A stretch of 47,336 nt of DNA from Pseudomonas bohemica (GCF_002934685.1 NZ_NKHL01000084.1:1-47336); one strand, 5' to 3'; positions 16,294-25,956 are shown, numbered from the stretch's first letter. Notes: generated by a model not told the origin, from the letters alone. Program-made: numbers and translations.

Positions 16294-17319
16294 TCAGTTG
16301 AAACCGCTGGTCGAGATGAAGTCGACGTCGGTCTTGGGTTCGGCACGCATCAGCAATTCGATGACCTGTTCCAGCGTGCGTCCTTCGAAGAGGATCGCAT
16401 GCAGGCCAGCGACCAGCGGCATGTACACCTGCGCCTCCTGAGCCTTGGCCTTGAGCACCTTGAGCGTGTTGACCCCTTCGGCCACCTCGCCCAGGCGGGT
16501 TACGGCTTCGTCCAGGCTCAGCCCCTGCCCCAGTGCGAAACCGACCTGATAATTACGGCTCTTGGGCGAGGAGCAGGTCACGATCAGGTCTCCGACGCCG
16601 GCAAGACCGAGAAACGTCATCGGGTTCGCACCCTGGCTGACAGCAAACCGGGTCATCTCCGCCAGCGCGCGAGTGATCAGCATGCTTTTGGTGTTCTCGC
16701 CCATGCCCAGCGCTACGGCCATGCCGGCGATGATCGCGTAGACGTTCTTCAGCGCCCCGCCCAACTCCACGCCAAAACGGTCGGCGCTGGCATAGACGCG
16801 GAAGGTGCGACCGTGCAGGGCAGCCTGAACCTGCTGGCAGAGGTCTTCATCTTCGCTGGCGACCACGGTGGCGGTCAGCGCGTGTTCAGCGATTTCCCGC
16901 GCCAGGTTCGGTCCGGAGAGCACGCCGATCCGGGCCTGAGGCGCGATGTCCTCGAGGATTTCACTCATCAGCTTGAAAGTCTGGGCCTCGATGCCTTTGG
17001 TCAGGCTTACCAGCATCCTGTCGGTCAAAAGCTGGACATGGGGCGTCAACACACTGCGCAGGGCACTGGATGGCAAAGCGACGAACACCAACGGGCTCTC
17101 GCTGAGCACACGCTGCAGGTCCGTCAGCGGCTCCACCGCATCGAGCACTTTGATGCCCTTGAGGTAGCGCGGATTCTCGCGGTTGACGCGAATCGCCTCG
17201 GCCTGTTCGGGATCACGCATCCACTGCAGGACCCGGTGGCCGTTCTCGGCCAGCAGGTTGGCCACGGCTGTCCCGAAGCTTCCGCCACCCAGAACTGCGA
17301 TCGGTTGCTGTTGGGTCAT
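16294..17319 (-). CDS. gpsA: Glycerol-3-phosphate dehydrogenase [NAD(P)+]
   Basis: 341 residues from ATG at 17319 ([13 protein letters not shown]), the usual family start; an in-frame ATG at 17331 would add four residues. It reduces dihydroxyacetone phosphate to sn-glycerol-3-phosphate, the backbone for membrane phospholipids, in the cytoplasm. GGGSFGTA (11-18) is the dinucleotide fold, LSGPNLA lies near 134, and [15 protein letters not shown] near 184-198 holds the catalytic lysine; [15 protein letters not shown] is the conserved substrate region. It is divergent from the hybrid kinase-fabA-fabB cluster, all lipid-precursor genes except the kinase. The DUF4389 gene follows at 51 bases. Confidence 0.97.
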   Translation of the reverse strand: MTQQQPIAVLGGGSFGTAVANLLAENGHRVLQWMRDPEQAEAIRVNRENPRYLKGIKVLDAVEPLTDLQRVLSESPLVFVALPSSALRSVLTPHVQLLTDRMLVSLTKGIEAQTFKLMSEILEDIAPQARIGVLSGPNLAREIAEHALTATVVASEDEDLCQQVQAALHGRTFRVYASADRFGVELGGALKNVYAIIAGMAVALGMGENTKSMLITRALAEMTRFAVSQGANPMTFLGLAGVGDLIVTCSSPKSRNYQVGFALGQGLSLDEAVTRLGEVAEGVNTLKVLKAKAQEAQVYMPLVAGLHAILFEGRTLEQVIELLMRAEPKTDVDFISTSGFN

Positions 17320-17538
17320 AAAACAATCCATCTGGAGCCATCAGATCTGGCGATGGCAGCATTATACGGAGCGCCGTGCTCGCCACCAGCGGCAAAACAC
17401 GGTAGGGCGTCCGAGTCGCGGTTGCCCGACTCTTTACGAGGAAAATCCCTACGGCTCGGTTAAGATGCGCGCACCAGACGAAAATTCCACTGCGGCGCCG
17501 ATGAGCTATCGTCAAAGCGTTTCTCTCGAGACAAGTCA

Positions 17539-17589
17539 ATGACCCGACCCCCCTACCTGGCCCGGCACCGCGCACAAGATGGCGAATGA
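17539..17589 (+). other. Mini-ORF 1 (16 codons) upstream of the hybrid kinase
   Basis: ATG at 17539 opens a 16-residue frame (MTRPPYLARHRAQDGE) ending with TGA at 17587-17589. Ribosome-binding sequence is weak (GAGACAAG upstream). It may be a leader peptide or just chance. The TGA overlaps GAGG, the putative ribosome-binding site of the second mini-ORF. Confidence 0.3.
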
Positions 17590-17596
17590 GGCGCCC

Positions 17597-17620
17597 ATGA
17601 TGACGGTAACCTGGGCATGA
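17597..17620 (+). other. Mini-ORF 2 (7 codons) coupled to the hybrid kinase start
   Basis: ATG-ATG at 17597 encodes MMTVTWA and stops with TGA at 17618-17620, overlapping the kinase ATG (17617) as ATGA. GAGG six bases before it is a good ribosome-binding site, better than what precedes the kinase itself (CCTGGGC). Translational coupling of kinase synthesis to this leader is therefore possible. Confidence 0.4.
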
Positions 17621-19542
17621 CCGCACAGCGCGGCTGGAACATCAGCACTCGAACACAAATCCTGAGCCTCGGCCCGGCCTTGTTGCTGACCCTGCTGCTG
17701 ATCAGCTTCTTCACCGTGGTGCGCATTCAGGACCTGCGTCAGGAACTGACCCATACCGGTCAATTGATTGCCAATCAGCTGGCTCCGGCTTCCGAATACG
17801 GGGTGATCGTCGGCAACGACGAGGTGCTGGAAAGCCTGATGAAGGCCACTATGAGCACGCCCCATGTGCGTTTTCTCGAGGTTCAGGACAGCACCGGCAA
17901 AGTGCTGGTACACGTCGAGCAAGCCGCTGAAAACCCCCAATCCCGGCAGATGGAAATCTTTCAGGCGCCCATCCGCCTGCAACAGATCAAGGCCGACAGC
18001 ACGCGCCTGGACGACGCCGATGACTTTGCCAGTGTGCCTATAGAGGACTATCTCGGACGGGTGCTGGTGGGCATGTCCAGTGATGCCTTCAACATGCGCG
18101 AACAGGAAATTCTCCTCAAGGCAGGCATCCTCGCGTTGTTCGCCCTGCTATTTACCTACATTCTGGCGCGGCGCCTGTCCCTGAGCCTGTCGCAGCCGAT
18201 CAGCGCCATGAGCGATGCGGTCAAGGCCATTCAGCAGGGCGATTACACTGCGCCACTGCCGGTGGCGGACGACGCCGAGCTGGGCGATCTGGCGCGGCAC
18301 ATCAACAACCTGGCACTGGGGCTGGAAAAAGCCAGTCGCGAACAGAAACAGGCCATGGACGAGCTGATCAGGACCCGCGAAGAAGCCGAACGCGCCAACA
18401 GTGCCAAATCGGAATTTCTGGCGATGATGAGCCATGAGCTGCGCACCCCCATGAATGGCGTCCTGGGGATGCTGCAGTTGATGGGAACCACGAAGATGAC
18501 CGAGGAGCAGGCCGAGTATGCCGCCCTGGCGACCGAGTCCACCGAACATCTGTTGCGGGTGATCAACGACATTCTCGACTTCTCCCGCTTCGAACGCGAT
18601 GCGTTGGAGCTGGAGGACATTTCGTTCAATCTGGCCGACCTGATCGCTACATCGGTTCAGGCGTTTGCCCACAGCGCGCAACAGCAGTCACTGGCGTTGG
18701 AGCTCGAACTGCAACCGGGAATGGACCTGTTGTGGGTCAACGGCGATCCGACCCGAATCCGGCAGATTCTGGTGAACCTGATCGGTAATGCGCTGAAGTT
18801 CACCGAGTTCGGCAGCGTTCGGGTCGAGACCTCGTGGCAGCAGCGCGATGCCCAGCACATCCTCTTTACCTGCGCGGTACGTGACAGCGGCATCGGCATT
18901 TCCGCGCAGTTGCTCGAATCGATGTTCGACGCATTCCAACAGGCAGACAATTCTATTTCCAGACGTTACGGCGGTACCGGCCTCGGCCTGCCCATCGCCC
19001 GAAATCTGGCCGAACGCATGGGCGGCTCGCTGGAAGCGCAAAGCAGCGAAGGAATCGGCTCGGTGTTCACCCTGCGGATCCCTTTGCAACGCGTGCAACA
19101 GCAAGCCCCCCTGCCGTTGACCGGCGCGGTAGGCAACCTGCCTGAGGAGCGCGACGGTTGCGTGCTGCTGGTCGAGGACAATCCGGTCAATCGCACGGTG
19201 GTCGAAGCCATGTTGCATAGCCTGGGTCTGCTGGTCAGCGTAGCGGGCGACGGCGCGCAAGCGGTGAGCATGGCGAGCAAGGAAAAATTCGCGCTGATCC
19301 TGATGGATTGCCGCCTGCCGGTCATGGACGGCTACGAAGCGACACGCAGGATTCGCGAACTTCCGGGCCTTGAAAATCTGCCCATCATCGCCTTGACCGC
19401 CAACGCCCGACACGGCGACCGGGACGTCTGTTTACAGGCGGGGATGAACGATTACCTGGCCAAGCCCTTCAAACGTACTGATTTACAGCAGGTTTTACAG
19501 CGCTGGCTGACCATTAAGGCATCTGCGACTGGCGATAAATGA
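17617..19542 (+). CDS. Hybrid sensor histidine kinase (PA1611-like)
   Basis: 641 residues. Membrane segment 1 at about 15-35, a ~130-residue periplasmic sensor (36-165), membrane segment 2 at about 167-186, HAMP (188-240) and a short coiled coil follow. HisKA has SHELRTP with His273; the ATPase domain has N-box VNLIGNALKF (386-395), G1 RDSGIGIS and G2 GGTGLGLPIA (452-461). The receiver domain (514-630) has Asp521, phosphoacceptor Asp564 in LMDCRLPVMDG and Lys616. No HPt domain is present, so phosphate must pass to a separate HPt protein. By position beside fabA-fabB and gpsA it corresponds to PA1611 of P. aeruginosa, known to bind RetS and act on the Gac/HptB pathway; that assignment is from memory of gene order. 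Confidence 0.93.
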   Translation: MTAQRGWNISTRTQILSLGPALLLTLLLISFFTVVRIQDLRQELTHTGQLIANQLAPASEYGVIVGNDEVLESLMKATMSTPHVRFLEVQDSTGKVLVHVEQAAENPQSRQMEIFQAPIRLQQIKADSTRLDDADDFASVPIEDYLGRVLVGMSSDAFNMREQEILLKAGILALFALLFTYILARRLSLSLSQPISAMSDAVKAIQQGDYTAPLPVADDAELGDLARHINNLALGLEKASREQKQAMDELIRTREEAERANSAKSEFLAMMSHELRTPMNGVLGMLQLMGTTKMTEEQAEYAALATESTEHLLRVINDILDFSRFERDALELEDISFNLADLIATSVQAFAHSAQQQSLALELELQPGMDLLWVNGDPTRIRQILVNLIGNALKFTEFGSVRVETSWQQRDAQHILFTCAVRDSGIGISAQLLESMFDAFQQADNSISRRYGGTGLGLPIARNLAERMGGSLEAQSSEGIGSVFTLRIPLQRVQQQAPLPLTGAVGNLPEERDGCVLLVEDNPVNRTVVEAMLHSLGLLVSVAGDGAQAVSMASKEKFALILMDCRLPVMDGYEATRRIRELPGLENLPIIALTANARHGDRDVCLQAGMNDYLAKPFKRTDLQQVLQRWLTIKASATGDK

Positions 19543-19603
19543 TAAATTGCGGCAGTCTTGTGTGCCGTGATCGACACGCGCCGACGCGCGAACGGAAAAT
19601 TTC

Positions 19604-19621
19604 AGTGCACAGGTGTACATT
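19604..19621. promoter_or_regulatory. Imperfect palindrome upstream of fabA, possible DesT/FabR-type operator
   Basis: AGTGCACAGGTGTACATT is an 18-base imperfect palindrome (about 6 of 9 positions symmetrical) 132 bases before the fabA ATG. TetR-family fatty-acid regulators (FabR in E. coli, DesT in P. aeruginosa) bind sites of this size containing GTACA-like halves upstream of fabA or fabB. The assignment is inference from position and shape. Confidence 0.3.
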
Positions 19622-19753
19622 CATTTCGCCCGTGCTGTGACTTTCACTACAACGCAATAGTCTATGAGTAGGCTGCCGGCAGGGAATCGCCCTGCTGGTC
19701 AGATTGGGTAAGTACTGCCACACCCTGCCGCACAGGATTATCGAGGAGCTCGC

Positions 19754-20269
19754 ATGACCAAACAAAACGCCTTTACCCGGGAAGATCTGCTGCGCTGCAG
19801 TCGCGGCGAGCTGTTCGGCCCAGGTAATGCGCAACTGCCCGCCCCTAACATGCTGATGATCGATCGGATCGCCCACATCAGTGAAGAAGGCGGCAAGTAC
19901 GGCAAGGGTGAATTGGTCGCCGAGCTGGATATCACTCCAGACCTGTGGTTCTTCGGTTGTCACTTCGAAGGCGATCCGGTGATGCCGGGCTGCCTGGGCC
20001 TCGATGCCATGTGGCAACTGGTCGGCTTCTTCCTCGGCTGGCAAGGTCTGCCGGGGCGCGGTCGGGCGCTGGGTTCGGGCGAAGTCAAATTCTTCGGCCA
20101 GGTCCTGCCGACCGCCAAGAAAGTCACCTACAACATCCAAATCAAGCGCGTCCTCAAGGGCAAGCTGAACCTGGCCATCGCCGATGGTTCGGTCACTGTC
20201 GACGGTCGCGAAATCTACACCGCCGAAGGCCTCCGGGTCGGCGTGTTCACCTCCACTGACAATTTCTAA
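19754..20269 (+). CDS. fabA: 3-hydroxydecanoyl-ACP dehydratase/isomerase FabA
   Basis: 171 residues, exactly the usual size. It dehydrates 3-hydroxydecanoyl-ACP and isomerises the product to the cis-3 form, the entry step to anaerobic-type unsaturated fatty acids. The active-site segment [20 protein letters not shown] contains His70 and Asp84, the catalytic pair. RBS GAGGAG lies 6 bases before ATG. fabB follows after 10 bases, so the two form the classical Pseudomonas fabAB operon. Confidence 0.98.
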   Translation: MTKQNAFTREDLLRCSRGELFGPGNAQLPAPNMLMIDRIAHISEEGGKYGKGELVAELDITPDLWFFGCHFEGDPVMPGCLGLDAMWQLVGFFLGWQGLPGRGRALGSGEVKFFGQVLPTAKKVTYNIQIKRVLKGKLNLAIADGSVTVDGREIYTAEGLRVGVFTSTDNF

Positions 20270-20279
20270 GGGTATTCGC

Positions 20280-21500
20280 ATGCGCCGCGTCGTTATCACT
20301 GGTCTGGGCATTGTTTCCTGCTTGGGCAATGACAAAGACACCGTTTCCGCCAACTTGCGTGCAAGCCGCCCTGGCATCCGTTTCAATCCGGAATATGCCG
20401 AAATGGGTCTGCGCAGCCAGGTTTCCGGCTCGATCGACCTCAACCTCGAAGAGCTGATCGACCGCAAGATCTACCGCTTCGTCGGTCACGCTGCGGCCTA
20501 TGCCTATCTGGCGATGCAAGACGCGGTCAAGGATTCTGGCCTGACCGAAGAGCAGGTTTCCAACCCTCGTACCGGCCTGATCGCCGGTTCCGGCGGTGCA
20601 TCGACCCTGAACCAGATGGAAGCGCTGGACATCCTGCGCGAAAAAGGCGTCAAGCGCGTCGGCCCGTACCGCGTGACCCGCACCATGAGCAGCACCGTTT
20701 CGGCGTGCCTCGCAACGCCATTCAAGATCAAGGGCCTGAACTACTCCATCGCGTCTGCCTGCGCCACCAGTGCTCATTGCATCGGTACCGCCATGGAACA
20801 GATCCAGATGGGCAAGCAGGACGTTGTCTTCGCCGGTGGCGGTGAAGAAGAACACTGGAGCCAGTCGTTCCTGTTCGACGCCATGGGCGCACTGTCCAGC
20901 AAACGCAACGACACGCCGGAAAAATCATCCCGCGCCTACGACGCCGACCGTGACGGTTTCGTGATCGCCGGTGGTGGCGGCATGGTCGTGGTCGAGGAGC
21001 TGGAGCACGCTCTGGCCCGCGGCGCGAAGATCTACGCTGAACTGGTCGGCTACGGCGCGACCTCCGATGGTTATGACATGGTCGCGCCAAGCGGCGAAGG
21101 CGCTATCCGCTGCATGCAGCAGGCGCTGTCCACCGTTGACGGCAAGATCGACTACCTGAACACCCACGGCACCTCGACTCCGGTCGGCGACGTGGCGGAA
21201 ATGAAAGGTGTGCGTGAAGTGTTCGGCGAGAACGCGCCGGCCATCAGCTCCACCAAAAGCCTGTCGGGTCACTCCCTGGGCGCCGCCGGCGTGCACGAAG
21301 CGATCTACTGCATGCTGATGATGGAAGGCAACTTCATGGCCGGCTCGGCCAACATCGACGAGCTGGACCCAGCCGTCGCCGACCTGCCAATCCTGACCAA
21401 GACTCGTGAAAACGCCGAGATCAACCTGGTCATGAGCAACAGCTTCGGCTTCGGTGGCACCAACGCTACGCTGGTGCTGAAGCGCTGGACCGGTAAGTAA
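20280..21500 (+). CDS. fabB: 3-oxoacyl-ACP synthase I FabB
   Basis: 406 residues from ATG at 20280 ([13 protein letters not shown]), which is the family start, although the frame is open further upstream into fabA. It condenses malonyl-ACP with acyl-ACP and is needed to elongate the cis-3-decenoyl product of FabA. Cys161 in [12 protein letters not shown] is the nucleophile; His296 in NTHGTSTP and His331 in [11 protein letters not shown] complete the triad. [11 protein letters not shown] lies near the C-terminus. A terminator follows 24 bases after the stop. Confidence 0.98.
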   Translation: MRRVVITGLGIVSCLGNDKDTVSANLRASRPGIRFNPEYAEMGLRSQVSGSIDLNLEELIDRKIYRFVGHAAAYAYLAMQDAVKDSGLTEEQVSNPRTGLIAGSGGASTLNQMEALDILREKGVKRVGPYRVTRTMSSTVSACLATPFKIKGLNYSIASACATSAHCIGTAMEQIQMGKQDVVFAGGGEEEHWSQSFLFDAMGALSSKRNDTPEKSSRAYDADRDGFVIAGGGGMVVVEELEHALARGAKIYAELVGYGATSDGYDMVAPSGEGAIRCMQQALSTVDGKIDYLNTHGTSTPVGDVAEMKGVREVFGENAPAISSTKSLSGHSLGAAGVHEAIYCMLMMEGNFMAGSANIDELDPAVADLPILTKTRENAEINLVMSNSFGFGGTNATLVLKRWTGK

Positions 21501-21523
21501 TCCGATCTGTCGCAACGTGTGAG

Positions 21524-21550
21524 AAAGGCGCCCTTCGAGGCGCCTTTTTC
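21524..21550 (+). terminator. Rho-independent terminator of the fabAB operon
   Basis: AAAGGCGCC, loop CTTCGA-like, GGCGCC and TTTTTC immediately after fabB. Confidence 0.92.
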
Positions 21551-21682
21551 ATGCCCGAAGAAACACCTTTCATTGCAGGCATTCGCAATTAAAATCGTTC
21601 TAACGGAATTCGAAGCGCAGACGATCCGGACGGCGGAACGCGGGACTCGTACTCTGTCGCCACGTCCATAGAGAATCACACC

Positions 21683-22543
21683 ATGTTGACCATCAAACCC
21701 CGCGCAGAAGACGTCGAAGGACAGCCGATCCTGCGCCCCTTGCCCTCCGCGAAGTGCCGCAGCGTCGGGCCATTTGTATTCTTCGACCACATGCTGGAAA
21801 CGTCCTATGCGCCCGGAACCGGCATGGACATTCGCCAGCATCCGCATATCGGGTTGTCCACCCTCACCTACCTGTTCGAAGGGCAAATCCAGCACAAGGA
21901 CAGCCTGGGCAGCGACCAGCACGTGCTACCCGGCGAAGTGAGCTGGATGACCGCAGGCAGGGCTATCGCCCACATTGAACGCACCCCGCAGGCCCTGCAC
22001 GACAGTGGCTCGCGATTGCATGGCCTGCAGGTCTGGCTGGCATCACCGAAGGCACATGAACAGGGGGAAGGTCATTACAGTCACCACCCGGCCAGTAGCC
22101 TGCCGGTCAATGACGGCATGGGCATCAGCGTTCGGATGATCGCGGGCCATGGCTTCTGCCTGGAATCGCCAGTGCCGGTGCTCTCGCCCACCCTGTATGC
22201 CGAATTGAAGATGCAGGCCGCGACCACGCTATTGATCCCTGCCGAGCACGAGCAACGGGCGCTGTATGTGATTGCAGGCGAGATGCTGATCGATGGCCAA
22301 CCGGTGGAGCCCCGCAGCCTGGTAGTACTGGAGCCTGGCGATGAACCAACCCTATGTGCCGAGAGCGAGTGCCATGCGGTATTGATCGGCGGTGCGCCAC
22401 TGGAGGGGCCGCGGAGGATGAACTGGAATTTCGTCGCCAGCGATCCCGCCTTGATCGATCAGGCGCGGGCGAAGTGGGCAGCCGGGGATTGGCCGACGGT
22501 GCCGGGGGAAGTGGGGCGGATTGAAATGCCCGGAAGAAGATAA
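21683..22543 (+). CDS. Pirin-family protein
   Basis: 286 residues, two cupin domains. The metal site of the N-terminal cupin is visible: His53 and His55 in RQHPHIGLSTLTYLFEG, and His97 and Glu99 in AHIERTP (canonical form HSERTP). The C-terminal cupin ends with the conserved IGGAPLEGPRRMNWNFV. Bacterial pirins act as quercetin dioxygenases or modulate metabolic enzymes such as pyruvate dehydrogenase; the role here is unknown. ATG at 21683 follows GAGAATCACACC. Single-gene unit after the fabAB terminator. Confidence 0.93.
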   Translation: MLTIKPRAEDVEGQPILRPLPSAKCRSVGPFVFFDHMLETSYAPGTGMDIRQHPHIGLSTLTYLFEGQIQHKDSLGSDQHVLPGEVSWMTAGRAIAHIERTPQALHDSGSRLHGLQVWLASPKAHEQGEGHYSHHPASSLPVNDGMGISVRMIAGHGFCLESPVPVLSPTLYAELKMQAATTLLIPAEHEQRALYVIAGEMLIDGQPVEPRSLVVLEPGDEPTLCAESECHAVLIGGAPLEGPRRMNWNFVASDPALIDQARAKWAAGDWPTVPGEVGRIEMPGRR

Positions 22544-22590
22544 CAGCAGTGGCAAACCTCTAGCTACAAGTCAGAACGGTGCGCATCTTA

Positions 22591-22619
22591 CTTGCAGCTT
22601 GAGGCTTGAGGCCTGAGGC
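22591..22619. repeat. Short 7-mer-like tandem repeat (GCTTGAG units)
   Basis: Degenerate tandem copies of GCTTGAG/GCCTGAG run from 22591 to 22619 and end at the dienelactone hydrolase stop. The same word family (AGCTTGAAGC, GCTTGCAGC) recurs between sucB and lpdG at about 31637-31669 and 31758-31778. Confidence 0.7.
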
Positions 22620-23351
22620 TTATGGCTGCTCTTGAAAAACTTCGTCCAGCAGGTTGTGCATCGCCGTGAACGCACGCTTGGACACCGTCGGATTGTACAT
22701 CTGCTTGCCCGGGTTGTTCGCGTGCACGTCGGTGAAGGAGTGGAACGCGCCGCCATAGCTCAACAACTGCCAATCGATATCGGCCGCATTCATTTCCGCT
22801 TCGAATGCTGGCAACTGCTCTTTCGGCACCAACGGGTCGGACGCGCCGTGCAACACCAGCACCTTGCCCTGGATGTTCTTCGCGCCAGCCGGATTGGTGG
22901 TGTCCAGCGTGCCGTGGAACGAGACTGCCGCTTTCAGTGGTGCGCCTGTCCGTGCCAGTTCCAGCGCACAGCACCCACCGAAGCAGAAACCGAAGGCGGC
23001 AAGACGCCCCTTGTCCACAGACGCGATGGTTTGCCCGGTCAGTTGATCCAGCGCGGCCTGCATACGTTTGTTCAGCAGGTTACGGTCGTTCTTCAAAGGC
23101 ATCATCGCCGCAGCCGCTTCGTCGCCACTTGTCGGGCGTACGTTCTGCCCATAGAGGTCCGCCAGCAACACCACATAGCCCTTGCCGGCCACCTGCCTGG
23201 CGATTTGTTCGGCATCTTCGCTGATGCCCATCCAGTTCGGCGCCATCACCAGCCCCGGAGCGGCTTTCGCGCCCTCACTGAACACCAGGCGACTTTCGTA
23301 GCTATGGCCGTCGATCTGATACACCACGGACTGCACAGTAACGTTGCTCAT
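22620..23351 (-). CDS. Dienelactone hydrolase family protein
   Basis: 243-residue alpha/beta hydrolase. The nucleophile elbow is AAFGFCFGGCCALELAR, with Cys123 as nucleophile in the GxCxGG context that marks dienelactone hydrolases rather than serine hydrolases. VLHGASDPLVP carries the acid, and GGAFHSFTDVHANN near residue 202 has the catalytic His. No chlorocatechol genes are near, so it is probably a housekeeping relative rather than a degradative enzyme. The RBS is AGGAGTC just before ATG at 23351; the htpG terminator lies upstream. Confidence 0.92.
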   Translation of the reverse strand: MSNVTVQSVVYQIDGHSYESRLVFSEGAKAAPGLVMAPNWMGISEDAEQIARQVAGKGYVVLLADLYGQNVRPTSGDEAAAAMMPLKNDRNLLNKRMQAALDQLTGQTIASVDKGRLAAFGFCFGGCCALELARTGAPLKAAVSFHGTLDTTNPAGAKNIQGKVLVLHGASDPLVPKEQLPAFEAEMNAADIDWQLLSYGGAFHSFTDVHANNPGKQMYNPTVSKRAFTAMHNLLDEVFQEQP

Positions 23352-23392
23352 TGCTGACTCCTGCTTTTGAGAATGTAGGACGATCCAATGAC

Positions 23393-23414
23393 AAAACCCG
23401 CCGAAGCGGGTTTT
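23393..23414 (-). terminator. Rho-independent terminator of htpG
   Basis: On the minus strand AAAACCCGC, loop TTCG, GCGGGTTTTG, 16 bases after the htpG stop. The tetraloop is the stable UUCG type. Confidence 0.9.
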
Positions 23415-23429
23415 GACGTTGAGCCAATG

Positions 23430-25334
23430 TTAAACCGAGAGTTCGACCAGCAACTTGTTCAAACGGCGCACGTAAGCGGCTGGATCCTTCAAACTGTCAC
23501 CCGCGGCCAGGGCAGCCTGATCGAACAGGATGTGCGACAGTTCGCCGAAGCGATCTTCGCTTTGCTCGTTGTCCAGTTTGCCAATTAGCGGGTGAGTCGG
23601 GTTGAATTCGAAGATCGGCTTGGAATCCGGAACCTTCTGACCACTGGCTTCCAGAATCTGACGCATCTGCAGACCCAGATCCTGCTCACCGATGGCCAGA
23701 ATCGCCGGCGAATCAGTCAGACGGTGGGAGACCCGCACTTCGCTGACAGCGTCGCCCAGCGCAGCTTTAAGGCGCTCGATCAAACCTTCCTTATCCTTGG
23801 CGACTTCTTCCTGGGCTTTCTTGTCCTCTTCGGAGTCCAGCTTGCCAAGGTCCAGATCGCCACGGGCTACATCGACGAAGCCTTTTGCGTCGAAGTCGCT
23901 CAGGTAGCTCATCAGCCACTCGTCGATTCGGTCGGTCAACAACAGCACTTCGATGCCTTTCTTGCGGAAGACTTCCAGGTGCGGGCTGTTTTTGACTTGC
24001 GCGTAGCTCTCGCCGGTGAGGTAGTAGATCTTGTCCTGGCCTTCCTTGGCGCGAGCCAGGTAGTCGGCCAAGGCAACACTTTGCTCGCCACTGTCGTCGG
24101 ACGTCGAGGCGAAGCGCAGCAGACCGGCGATCTTCTCCTTGTTGGCGAAGTCTTCGGCTGGGCCTTCTTTCATGACCTGGCCGAAGTTTTTCCAGAAACC
24201 CTTGTATTCTTCCGGCTGGTTCTTCGCCAGTTTCTCCAGCATGTCCAGCACGCGCTTGGTCAGCGCCGACTTCATCGAGTCGATGATCGGGTCTTTCTGC
24301 AAGATCTCGCGGGAAACGTTCAGTGACAGATCGTTGGAGTCGACCACACCCTTGATGAAACGAAGGTACAGCGGCAGGAACGACTCGGCCTGATCCATGA
24401 CGAACACGCGCTGCACATATAGCTTCAGGCCACGGGGCGCTTCACGCTGGTACAGGTCGAACGGCGCACGGGCCGGCACGTAAAGCAGCGAGTTGTACTC
24501 CAGCTTGCCTTCGACCTTGTTGTGGCTCCAGCTCAGCGGGTTCTCGAAATCGTGGGCGATGTGCTTGTAGAACTCCTGGTATTCCTCATCCTTGACCTCG
24601 GCGCGCGGACGGGTCCACAGGGCACTGGCGCGGTTGACGGTTTCCCATTCCTGCTCAGGCGCAGGCTCGCCCTCGACGGCGGCCTGCTCTTTCGGCAGCT
24701 CGATCGGCAAGGCGATGTGATCGGAGTACTTCTTGATGATATTGCGCAGGCGGTAGCCGTCGGCAAATTCGTTTTCCGCAGCCTTGAGGTGCAGGACAAT
24801 GCGGGTGCCGCGCTCGGCCTTGTCGATGGTCGCGACTTCGAAATCGCCCTCACCCTTGGACGACCAGTGCACGCCTTCGCTGGCGGGAGTGCCCGCGCGA
24901 CGGCTATAGACGTCGACCTTGTCGGCAACGATAAACGCCGAATAGAAACCGACGCCGAATTGACCGATCAGGTGCGAATCCTTCTTCTGGTCACCGGTGA
25001 GGTTCTTCATGAAATCAGCGGTGCCGGACTTTGCGATGGTACCCAGATGGGTGATCACATCTTCACGGTTCATGCCGATGCCGTTGTCTTCGAGCGTGAC
25101 GGTTTGCGCGTCCTTGTCGAAGCTCACACGGATTTTCAGCTCAGCGCCGCCTTCCAGCAGCTCAGGTCTGGACAAGGCTTCGAAGCGCAGCTTGTCCACC
25201 GCGTCAGAGGCGTTGGAAATCAGCTCGCGCAGGAAAATCTCCTTGTTCGAGTACAACGAATGGATCATGAGGTGCAGCAGTTGCTTCACCTCGGTCTGGA
25301 AGCCCAGGGTTTCCTTTTGAGTTTCCACACTCAT
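23430..25334 (-). CDS. htpG: Molecular chaperone HtpG (Hsp90)
   Basis: 634 residues from ATG at 25334 ([18 protein letters not shown]), the standard start; upstream in-frame codons (25340, 25382) would add non-conserved residues. The N-terminal ATPase domain shows [17 protein letters not shown] (Bergerat fold), DNGIGM and [11 protein letters not shown]; the middle domain has NVSREILQ and a C-terminal dimerisation domain follows. It is an ATP-dependent cytoplasmic chaperone that remodels client proteins together with DnaK. A heat-shock sigma-32-like promoter lies about 90 bases upstream. It ends at the terminator at 23393-23414. Confidence 0.97.
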   Translation of the reverse strand: MSVETQKETLGFQTEVKQLLHLMIHSLYSNKEIFLRELISNASDAVDKLRFEALSRPELLEGGAELKIRVSFDKDAQTVTLEDNGIGMNREDVITHLGTIAKSGTADFMKNLTGDQKKDSHLIGQFGVGFYSAFIVADKVDVYSRRAGTPASEGVHWSSKGEGDFEVATIDKAERGTRIVLHLKAAENEFADGYRLRNIIKKYSDHIALPIELPKEQAAVEGEPAPEQEWETVNRASALWTRPRAEVKDEEYQEFYKHIAHDFENPLSWSHNKVEGKLEYNSLLYVPARAPFDLYQREAPRGLKLYVQRVFVMDQAESFLPLYLRFIKGVVDSNDLSLNVSREILQKDPIIDSMKSALTKRVLDMLEKLAKNQPEEYKGFWKNFGQVMKEGPAEDFANKEKIAGLLRFASTSDDSGEQSVALADYLARAKEGQDKIYYLTGESYAQVKNSPHLEVFRKKGIEVLLLTDRIDEWLMSYLSDFDAKGFVDVARGDLDLGKLDSEEDKKAQEEVAKDKEGLIERLKAALGDAVSEVRVSHRLTDSPAILAIGEQDLGLQMRQILEASGQKVPDSKPIFEFNPTHPLIGKLDNEQSEDRFGELSHILFDQAALAAGDSLKDPAAYVRRLNKLLVELSV

Positions 25335-25680
25335 GGTCATCAAACTCCAATCAGTCCATACAAATAGGGGTAGCCGCCCCAAAGCCTCGGCAAACGAAGG
25401 CTGGACGGCGGGTTGTCATCAAGGTGGGGGCTGGGCCGGGGATTTCAAGAGGGCGAGGATTTGAAGAACACGCGGGCACGCGCTCATTCTCACTGACAAC
25501 TAGTCGGCACTCTCGCCCGTTAGCGCACACCTGGGGTAGCAAAAACGATTAATCAGCAGGACAAAAACGTCGGGGGTGAGAACAATGAAACGGCCCGGCA
25601 TTTATCCGGCGCAAATATGGAACTAAGTTTATAAACACGCGTTCGAAGGCTCGTAGATATTCAATAAGGAGAAACACCCC
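25335..25680. other. Divergent intergenic region, htpG / small lipoprotein
   Basis: 346 bases. The left half holds the sigma-32-like promoter of htpG; the right half, ending at 25680, holds an AT-rich stretch (25600-25640) and a good ribosome-binding site (AAGGAG) for the small lipoprotein. No further gene is seen. Confidence 0.7.
25424..25449 (-). promoter_or_regulatory. Sigma-32 (RpoH)-type promoter for htpG
   Basis: On the minus strand CTTGAAA (25449-25443), a 13-base spacer and CCCCAC (25429-25424) match the heat-shock consensus CTTGAAA-N12-16-CCCCATnT. CCTC preceding the -35 box fits the extended consensus. Its end lies about 90 bases before the htpG ATG. A heat-shock promoter is expected for an Hsp90 gene. 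Confidence 0.65.
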
Positions 25681-25935
25681 ATGCGTAAGACTTTAGCCAT
25701 TGCCCTCATGCTTTCTGCCACTCTTGGCCTCGCCGCCTGCGATAAAAAATCCGAGGATAAACAGCAAGATGCGAACAAGGCTGCCCAGCAGTCTCAAGAA
25801 TCGATGCAAAAGGCTCAAGACAAAGTGAACGACGCCGCCAAGGAAAGTCAGGAAGCTGCCCAGAAGAATGCCGAGGCCGCTCAAGAGCGCGCCAAAGAGA
25901 CCAACGAACAGGCGCCTGCACCAACTAAGCCGTAA
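25681..25935 (+). CDS. Small Ala/Lys/Glu-rich lipoprotein
   Basis: 84 residues. The signal peptide ends at the lipobox LAAC (Cys20). The mature part (DKKSEDKQQDANKAAQQSQE and onward) has no hydrophobic segment, is rich in Ala, Gln, Lys and Glu in an amphipathic helical pattern, and ends in a short proline tail (APAPTKP). Asp follows the Cys, which in E. coli would favour retention in the inner membrane. Family not identified with certainty; similar small lipoproteins are common in pseudomonads. RBS AAGGAG is 10 bases before the ATG, and a terminator follows. Confidence 0.85.
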   Translation: MRKTLAIALMLSATLGLAACDKKSEDKQQDANKAAQQSQESMQKAQDKVNDAAKESQEAAQKNAEAAQERAKETNEQAPAPTKP

Positions 25936-25956
25936 GTTCAAAAGTTTCCAAAAAAT

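Noticed and set aside
20184..20279. Upstream extension of fabB into fabA
   Set aside because: FabB proteins start at MRRVVITG, and 20280 is 10 bases after the fabA stop.
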